Positions 13,207 to 18,171 of a stretch of 18,171 nucleotides of DNA are shown here, one piece after another. The stretch is from NCBI GenBank assembly GCA_964448645.1, contig CAYUZY010000029.1, forward strand, positions 1-18,171, read 5' to 3'. This DNA is from GCA-2719315 sp964448645. GTDB lineage: Bacteria; Bacteroidota; Bacteroidia; Flavobacteriales; Flavobacteriaceae. A program made the translations under genes and the position numbers. Position 1 is the first letter of the stretch. Each line of letters opens with the position of its first letter. The notes beneath the pieces were generated by a model that worked only from the letters and a program-made list of their open reading frames with translations, was not told the origin of the DNA and did not search any database.

Positions 13207-14154
13207 TTGGCTATTTATAATGATCATAAAGATATTCCGGGTAATCCATCAACAGCTAAGACTAGTAAAATTAGATTACGAGATAAAGCCACATCTACTT
13301 CTTTAAAAGTTTTATCAATGGAAGATTGGAAGTTTTGGAAAGATAAAGGTTATATAGTTATAAAAAATGTAGTCACAAAAGAACAAGCTGATAAAACAGC
13401 TTCTTTTTTATGGGACTTTGAGGAAAAAGATAGTGAAGATCCATCAACATGGTATTCTCTACCTAGAGCAGAAATGAAAATGAAGGAATTAGCTGGAACT
13501 GGAATGGTAGAAGTCTATAATCATCAATTTTTATGGGAAAATAGAATGGCTAAAAAAGTTTACGAGTCTTTTGTGGATATTTGGGGAACAGAAAAACTTT
13601 GGGTAACCATTGATCGTGCTAATTTAAATTTTCCAATTCGTAAAGATTATGAATATAAAAGTTTTATTCATTGGGATTATGATCCTGAAACTAAACCTCA
13701 AAATGTTCAAGGAGTATTAGCTTTAGCTGATCAAACGGATATTAATATGGGGGGATTTCAATGCATACCATGGTTATATAGGAATTATGATGTTTGGAAA
13801 AAATCTCAACCAAAAAATAGAGACCGTTTTAAACCAGATGTTTCTGGATTAGAAGATAAGATAGTGAAAGTTCCATTAGAAGCTGGTGATTTATTAATTT
13901 TCAATAGTACTCAACCTCATGGAATAAGACCAAACAATTCGAGTAAAGTTAGAATAGCTCAATATATATCAATGATGCCTGCAGAAGAAGAAAATTTAGA
14001 TTTAAAAAATTGGAGAATTAGTTCTTGGAAAAATAGAATAGCTCCTGAAGGACATGCATTTCCTGGTGATCCTAGAAATTGGGAACAAAAAAAATATGAA
14101 ACTGCAAAACTTAATGATTTAGGAAAAAAGCTCTTAGGTTTAGAGAATTGGTGA
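13207..14154 (+). CDS. PhyH-family Fe(II)/2-oxoglutarate dioxygenase (TTG start)
   Basis: This is a 315-aa cytoplasmic enzyme of the phytanoyl-CoA dioxygenase family. The Fe(II) facial triad is visible as H155 and D157 (IHWDYDP) and H238 (QPHGIRPN); R249 (VRIAQY) is placed to bind 2-oxoglutarate. The family-typical entry LSMEDWKFWKDKGYIVIKN begins at residue 36, and LEAGDLLIFNSTQPHGI is the conserved strand before the second histidine. These enzymes hydroxylate or demethylate small molecules using O2 and 2-oxoglutarate. The substrate here is unknown; the ectoine hydroxylase signature is absent. The start is TTG at 13207: no ATG occurs between an in-frame stop at 13174 and codon 38. An SDR gene and a sodium symporter follow within 20 and 9 bp, which suggests a catabolic operon. 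Confidence 0.87.
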   Translation: MAIYNDHKDIPGNPSTAKTSKIRLRDKATSTSLKVLSMEDWKFWKDKGYIVIKNVVTKEQADKTASFLWDFEEKDSEDPSTWYSLPRAEMKMKELAGTGMVEVYNHQFLWENRMAKKVYESFVDIWGTEKLWVTIDRANLNFPIRKDYEYKSFIHWDYDPETKPQNVQGVLALADQTDINMGGFQCIPWLYRNYDVWKKSQPKNRDRFKPDVSGLEDKIVKVPLEAGDLLIFNSTQPHGIRPNNSSKVRIAQYISMMPAEEENLDLKNWRISSWKNRIAPEGHAFPGDPRNWEQKKYETAKLNDLGKKLLGLENW

Positions 14155-14173
14155 AAATGTTTATTGATAGATT

Positions 14174-14968
14174 ATGGATCTTAAGTTAAATAAAAAAACA
14201 GCTTTTATAACTGGATCTTCGCAGGGAATAGGGTATAGTACAGCACTAAATTTACTTAAAGAAGGTGCTACAGTTTATATTAATGGAACAGATACCATAA
14301 AACTTGAAAATGCAGTTAAAACTCTTAAAAATAAAATTCCAAATGCTAATGTTTTTGCAATAGAGGGAGATTTATCTAAAAATAAAGTTTTAGATAGGAT
14401 TAAAAATAAATTATCAAAAATTGACATTTTAATTAATAATGTTGGGATTTATAAATCTCAATCTTTTTATAATACAACTAATGAAGATTGGTTAAAGCAG
14501 TTTAATGTTAATTTTATGTGTGGAGTAGAATTGTCTAGGTATTATTTACCTAAAATGATTGAATCAAATTGGGGGAGAATAATTTTTATTTCTAGTGAAT
14601 GTGCTTTTTTAGTTCCTGAAGATATGATCTCTTATAGTGTAACGAAACTTGCTCTTCATGGGCTGTCTAGAGGATTGTCAAAATTAACATCAGGAACTGA
14701 AGTAACTGTGAATACAATTGTTCCTGGTTCAACTCTTACCCCTGGTGCAAATAAATTTTTAAATGAATTAGCCAATAAAGAAGATAAAACAATTAAACAA
14801 GTTGAAAAAGAGTTTTTTGATAAAGTAAGAACTTCCTCAATTTTAAAAAGATTTGCAACAGAAGATGAAGTTGCAAAAACTATTATATACATATGTAGTC
14901 CAGTATCTATTGCAACAAATGGGTCTGTGATTAAAGTTGATGGTGGATCAACTGGAGGTATAAATTAA
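14174..14968 (+). CDS. Short-chain dehydrogenase/reductase (SDR) family oxidoreductase
   Basis: This 264-aa classical SDR has a Rossmann fold. The cofactor motif is TGSSQGIG (13-20), the structural motif NNVG (88-91), and the catalytic residues S141, Y154 and K158 (YSVTK). PGSTLTPG (184-191) and the C-terminal KVDGGSTGGIN are also typical. Asn36/Gly38 (INGTD) after the second strand does not settle the NAD/NADP preference. The protein resembles 3-oxoacyl-ACP reductase/glucose-dehydrogenase-like SDRs, but the substrate cannot be read from sequence. It lies between the PhyH dioxygenase and the SGLT-like symporter, so oxidation of a hydroxylated or imported polyol- or sugar-like compound is a reasonable inference. 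It starts at ATG 14174, 19 bp after the preceding stop. Confidence 0.92.
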   Translation: MDLKLNKKTAFITGSSQGIGYSTALNLLKEGATVYINGTDTIKLENAVKTLKNKIPNANVFAIEGDLSKNKVLDRIKNKLSKIDILINNVGIYKSQSFYNTTNEDWLKQFNVNFMCGVELSRYYLPKMIESNWGRIIFISSECAFLVPEDMISYSVTKLALHGLSRGLSKLTSGTEVTVNTIVPGSTLTPGANKFLNELANKEDKTIKQVEKEFFDKVRTSSILKRFATEDEVAKTIIYICSPVSIATNGSVIKVDGGSTGGIN

Positions 14969-14977
14969 TAATAAATT

Positions 14978-16657
14978 GTGTTTGAGAATTACAGTTTTAT
15001 TGATTTAAGTATAATTATTACATATTTTGCTGTTATTTTATGGATATCGCGTAAGGTCTATAAAGGGAAAAATAATCTTGGAGTTTCAAAAGTTGATTAT
15101 TTTCTTGGTGGAAAAAGTCAAGGATGGCTGTTTGTTGGCGCTTCATTATTTGCTTCGAATATTGGATCAGAGATTATTTTAGGTGTTTCAGGAGCAGGTG
15201 CAAGTGGAAATATGCCTCTAGCTAATTTTGAAATTTTAGCATCATTAATCCTTATATTATTTGGTTGGGTTTTTGTCCCTTTTTATATAAAGTCAGGGGT
15301 TTATACTATGCCTGAATTTTTAGAAAAAAGATATTCTTTAGCTTGTAGAAATTATTTATCTGTTGTATCCATTATTGCTTACGTAATAACTAAAATTTCT
15401 TTAATAATTTTTGCTGGAGCTTTGGTTTTTGAAACCATGGGCATTCCGTTTTGGACAGGAGCAGTTTTCACTGTACTTATAACAGGATTTTATACTGTAT
15501 TAGGAGGACTTAAAGCTGTAATTTATACTGATATGATTCAGGCTTTTATTTTATTAATGGGATCCATATTAGTAACATTTTTTGGACTTTATCATATTGG
15601 AGGTTGGAATGAATTAATTTTAATTTTAGATAAAGCTTCTTCTATTGAGGGTAACCCAGAAGTAGGTGATTATTTTAATTTATGGAGACCAATAAATGAC
15701 AATGATTACCCATGGACTGGAATGCTTTTTGGAGCTCCAATTCTAGGTGTTTGGTACTGGTGTACAGATCAATATATTGTTCAAAGAGCATTATCAGCTA
15801 AAAATTCGATTATTGCAAGAAAAGGTGCTCTTTTTGCAGGATATTTAAAAATACTTCCTGTTTTTATTTTTTTCTTACCTGGAGTTATTGCGTTTGCTTT
15901 AATGCAAAAAGGTATTATTAATTTTTCATTAGATAATGCTGATCAGGCTCTACCGGCAATGATTAGTAACTTTTTGCCTGCAGGAGTAAAAGGAATTGCG
16001 ATTGCTGGACTTCTTGCGGCTTTAATGAGTTCATTATCTTCTGCATTTAATTCAAGTTCTACTCTTTTAACTATAGATTTTTATCAAAAATTTAGACCTC
16101 AAGCTACAGATAGTCAATTGGTTTCATTTGGCCGTATTTCTACCCTTTTTCTCGTTTTAGTAAGTATGGGATGGATTCCATTTATGAAGACTTTGATGAC
16201 AGGAGGAATTTTTCATTATTTACAAAGTATTCAAGCCTATATTTCACCCCCAATAGCTTCAGTCTTTCTTTTTGGATTGTTATATAATTGGATTAATTCT
16301 AAAGGAGCAATTATTTGCCTTTGGACTGGTTTTATTATTGGCATTGTTAGATTAGTACTTGAATTTTTATCAAAAGAGGGTACAATAATTGTTACTAAAG
16401 AAACTTTATTGTTTGAATTTTTACAAATAAATTTTCTTCATTTTGCCTTATTTTTATTTGTTTTATGTTCAATCATCCTAATTGTTTTTAGTAAATTGAC
16501 AAGTAAACAAATAACTAAAAATATTGAAGGATTAACAATTGGAACTAGAGAGAGGGTAAGTGACTCTCAGAAATTTAACGATATATTTTTTTCAATAATT
16601 TTAGTAATTGTCGTTTTGTTGCTCTGGTTAGTTTTTAGTCCATTAGGAATGGGGTAA
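14978..16657 (+). CDS. SGLT-like sodium:solute symporter (SSS family, GTG start)
   Basis: This is a 559-aa inner-membrane transporter with about 13-14 helices. Motifs place it in the SGLT/SLC5 branch: SGAGASGNMPLANFE (71-85), GGLKAVIYTDMIQ (176-188) and WYWCTDQYIVQRALSAKN (259-276). AALMSSLSSAFNSSSTLLTID (347-367) contains the sodium-site serines, and YLQSIQAYISPPIASVFLF is also present. This branch imports sugars, inositol and related polar solutes with Na+, which fits a marine bacterium. The start is GTG at 14978, 9 bp after the SDR stop; no ATG offers a full first helix. It probably brings in the substrate of the dioxygenase/dehydrogenase pair. The exact solute is unknown. Confidence 0.92.
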   Translation: MFENYSFIDLSIIITYFAVILWISRKVYKGKNNLGVSKVDYFLGGKSQGWLFVGASLFASNIGSEIILGVSGAGASGNMPLANFEILASLILILFGWVFVPFYIKSGVYTMPEFLEKRYSLACRNYLSVVSIIAYVITKISLIIFAGALVFETMGIPFWTGAVFTVLITGFYTVLGGLKAVIYTDMIQAFILLMGSILVTFFGLYHIGGWNELILILDKASSIEGNPEVGDYFNLWRPINDNDYPWTGMLFGAPILGVWYWCTDQYIVQRALSAKNSIIARKGALFAGYLKILPVFIFFLPGVIAFALMQKGIINFSLDNADQALPAMISNFLPAGVKGIAIAGLLAALMSSLSSAFNSSSTLLTIDFYQKFRPQATDSQLVSFGRISTLFLVLVSMGWIPFMKTLMTGGIFHYLQSIQAYISPPIASVFLFGLLYNWINSKGAIICLWTGFIIGIVRLVLEFLSKEGTIIVTKETLLFEFLQINFLHFALFLFVLCSIILIVFSKLTSKQITKNIEGLTIGTRERVSDSQKFNDIFFSIILVIVVLLLWLVFSPLGMG

Positions 16658-16663
16658 AGAAAT

Positions 16664-17332
16664 ATGAAAAATTTATTATATATCGAAACTTCAACAAAAA
16701 ATTGTTCTGTTGCAATTTCTTCAGATTCTAAATTAATTGCATATAAAGAACTTAATTCAGAAAATTATAGTCATTCAGAAAATTTACATGTTTTTATTAA
16801 ACATTTATTTAAAGAAGCTAAAATAGATATACAAAACTTAAGTGGAGTTGTTATAGGAAAAGGGCCTGGATCATACACCGGACTAAGAATAGGAACTGCA
16901 TGCGCAAAAGGTTTTTGCTATTCTTTGGACATTCCTTTAATGTCAATTAACTCATTAGAAATAATGGCCCAGAGGATTCCCGTTACATCAAATCAATTAT
17001 TGATTCCAATGATTGACGCTAGAAGGTTGGAGGTTTATACAATGATTTTAGATCATAATAAAATGATTGTTAAAAATACATGGGCTGAAGAATTAACCCA
17101 AAATTCTTTTACCCAATATTCAAAAGACAAAACTTGTGTGTTTTTTGGAAATGGATCTATTAAATTTAAATCTATTAGTCCAAAAGGGAAATATAAATTT
17201 ATTGATAAAGAACATTTTCCTTCTGCAAAGGATATGATTTTAAAGGGACATGAATTATTTATGAATAAAAAGTTTGAATCAACAGCTTATTATGAACCTT
17301 TTTATTTGAAAGAATTTATTTCATCTAATTAA
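16664..17332 (+). CDS. tsaB: tRNA threonylcarbamoyladenosine biosynthesis protein TsaB
   Basis: This 222-aa cytoplasmic protein of the ASKHA/TsaB (YeaZ) family partners with TsaD and TsaE to make the t6A modification at position 37 of ANN-decoding tRNAs. The N-terminal LLYIETSTKNCSVAI (4-18), the HSE motif (36-39 region) and KGPGSYTGLRIGTACAKGF (66-84) are characteristic. It scores as TsaB rather than TsaD because it lacks the HxxxH metal site and is short. The gene begins 6 bp after the symporter stop and probably reads from the same transcript, though it is a housekeeping gene and may have its own promoter. It converges with the NifU-like gene with only 6 bp between stops. Confidence 0.94.
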   Translation: MKNLLYIETSTKNCSVAISSDSKLIAYKELNSENYSHSENLHVFIKHLFKEAKIDIQNLSGVVIGKGPGSYTGLRIGTACAKGFCYSLDIPLMSINSLEIMAQRIPVTSNQLLIPMIDARRLEVYTMILDHNKMIVKNTWAEELTQNSFTQYSKDKTCVFFGNGSIKFKSISPKGKYKFIDKEHFPSAKDMILKGHELFMNKKFESTAYYEPFYLKEFISSN

Positions 17333-17338
17333 TAAAAG

Positions 17339-18171
17339 TTAGCCGTTTATAGCTTCAACATTATCTACAACTCCAGGAATCATTTCATTAAGAATATTTT
17401 CAATACCATTTTTTAGAGTAAAAGTTGATGAAGGACAACCACTACATGCACCTTGTAGGACAACTTTTAATGTTTTGTTTTTAGAATCATATTTTTCAAA
17501 AGCAATATTACCTCCATCTGAGGCAACTGCAGGTTTAACATATTGATCAAGAATATTAATTATTTGATTTTCTATTGAATTTAACTTTTTTGTATCTAAT
17601 GATGATTTTAATTTTAGATTAGAAGAGTTCTCATTAATAACAATTTCTCCTTCCTGAATGTACTTTTTAATAAACTCTTTAAGTTCTAAAATAACTTCAT
17701 CCCATTTTGAAATTTCATATTTTGTTATTGATATGTAATTGTAATCCATAAAGATTTCTTTAACAAAGGGGTAATGGAATAATTTTTGAGCTAAAGGAGA
17801 ATCTTTAGCTTGATCAATATTTTTAAATTCAAAAGTAGATGAGACAATAGGTTTATTAGCAACAAATTTCATTACAGCAGGATTTGGAGTACTTTCTGCA
17901 TAAATACTTATAGGAATTTTTTTGTTTTTTTTATCATTTAAAATTAGCCCTCCATTATTTAAATAATCTTCTATTTGTTTAGAGACTTCTTCGATTACCT
18001 CATTCCATTCTAGAATATTAAAACGTTGAATTTTTATAATGGAATTACTTATGATTACACACTTTACAAATGGTAGATAAAAAAGTTGTTTCACAAATGG
18101 AGCATCTATTGCTTCTTCAACATTATTGAATTTTTTTTCAGAATTTATATTTAATAATTTATTAAGTTTAA
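17339..18171 (-). CDS. NifU-family iron-sulfur scaffold protein, two Nfu_N domains plus NifU C-terminal domain (5' end off window)
   Basis: The frame is open to the right edge, so the N-terminus is missing; 276 codons plus stop are visible. A GTG at 18092-18094 is internal, since conserved sequence (NNVEEAIDAPF) precedes it. The visible protein has the end of one Nfu_N domain (APFVKQLFYLPFVK...EDYLNNGG). A second complete one follows (IYAESTPNPAVMKFVANKP...SPLAQKLFHYPFVK). The C-terminal NifU domain has the Fe-S binding CSGC motif at about residues 242-245 of the visible part, preceded by KPAVASDGGNIAFE. Tandem Nfu_N domains are usual in flavobacterial homologues. It carries and transfers Fe-S clusters in the cytoplasm. 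It is the only - strand gene and converges on tsaB. Confidence 0.93.
   Translation of the reverse strand, partial: KLNKLLNINSEKKFNNVEEAIDAPFVKQLFYLPFVKCVIISNSIIKIQRFNILEWNEVIEEVSKQIEDYLNNGGLILNDKKNKKIPISIYAESTPNPAVMKFVANKPIVSSTFEFKNIDQAKDSPLAQKLFHYPFVKEIFMDYNYISITKYEISKWDEVILELKEFIKKYIQEGEIVINENSSNLKLKSSLDTKKLNSIENQIINILDQYVKPAVASDGGNIAFEKYDSKNKTLKVVLQGACSGCPSSTFTLKNGIENILNEMIPGVVDNVEAING

Noticed and set aside
13207..14154. Ectoine hydroxylase (EctD)
   Set aside because: The enzyme shares the PhyH fold, but the EctD signature around the HxD motif is absent and there are no ectoine synthesis genes nearby.
18092..18094. GTG at 18094 as the start of the NifU-like protein
   Set aside because: The frame stays open to the window edge and the residues just upstream (EEAIDAPF) belong to the conserved Nfu_N domain.

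Overview
The window looks like part of a small, AT-rich (visibly well under 35% GC) Bacteroidota genome, most likely an uncultivated marine Flavobacteriales member. The evidence is the paired cytochrome c oxidase subunit III genes followed by subunit IV, SCO and DUF420 genes in the order familiar from flavobacteria, a PadR/PspC-GIN module, a tandem-domain NifU-like protein, TAnnTTTG-type -7 promoter elements, and starts without Shine-Dalgarno sequences. A run of 10 Ns at 7434-7443 shows that this is a draft assembly. Every gene is on the + strand except the last.

Region 1 (1-4707) is a terminal-oxidase maturation and subunit operon. It holds the tail of heme O synthase (CyoE/CtaB), two subunit III proteins, subunit IV, a cysteine-less SCO-like protein, a canonical SCO copper chaperone, a DUF420 membrane protein, a 70-aa CxxC mini-protein and a secreted DUF2141 protein. 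Genes are packed tightly or overlap.

Region 2 (4708-7284) is a 233-bp regulatory gap followed by a PadR-type repressor gene (TTG start) and a large membrane protein with two PspC domains and a C-terminal GIN/DUF2807 beta-helix. The gap carries a TATATTTG -7 box with a 7-bp-arm palindrome just downstream, which may be a PadR operator.

Region 3 (7285-13153) is a MacAB/TolC-like tripartite export operon: ATPase (interrupted by the assembly gap), two MacB-type permeases, a HlyD/MacA-type adaptor and a TolC-type outer-membrane channel. A roughly 56-bp element covering the upstream region and first codons of the ATPase gene is repeated upstream of padR. The two units may therefore be co-regulated, or the region may have been duplicated.

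Region 4 (13154-17332) holds a probable catabolic set: an Fe(II)/2-oxoglutarate (PhyH-family) dioxygenase, an SDR dehydrogenase and an SGLT-like sodium:solute symporter. The substrate cannot be read from sequence. The housekeeping gene tsaB follows 6 bp later. Region 5 (17339-18171, - strand) is the convergent NifU-family iron-sulfur scaffold gene, whose 5' end runs off the window.

I saw no rRNA, tRNA, CRISPR array, insertion sequence or phage gene. The best candidates for something undescribed are the repeated element shared by the PadR/PspC and export operons, and the dioxygenase-dehydrogenase-symporter cluster.
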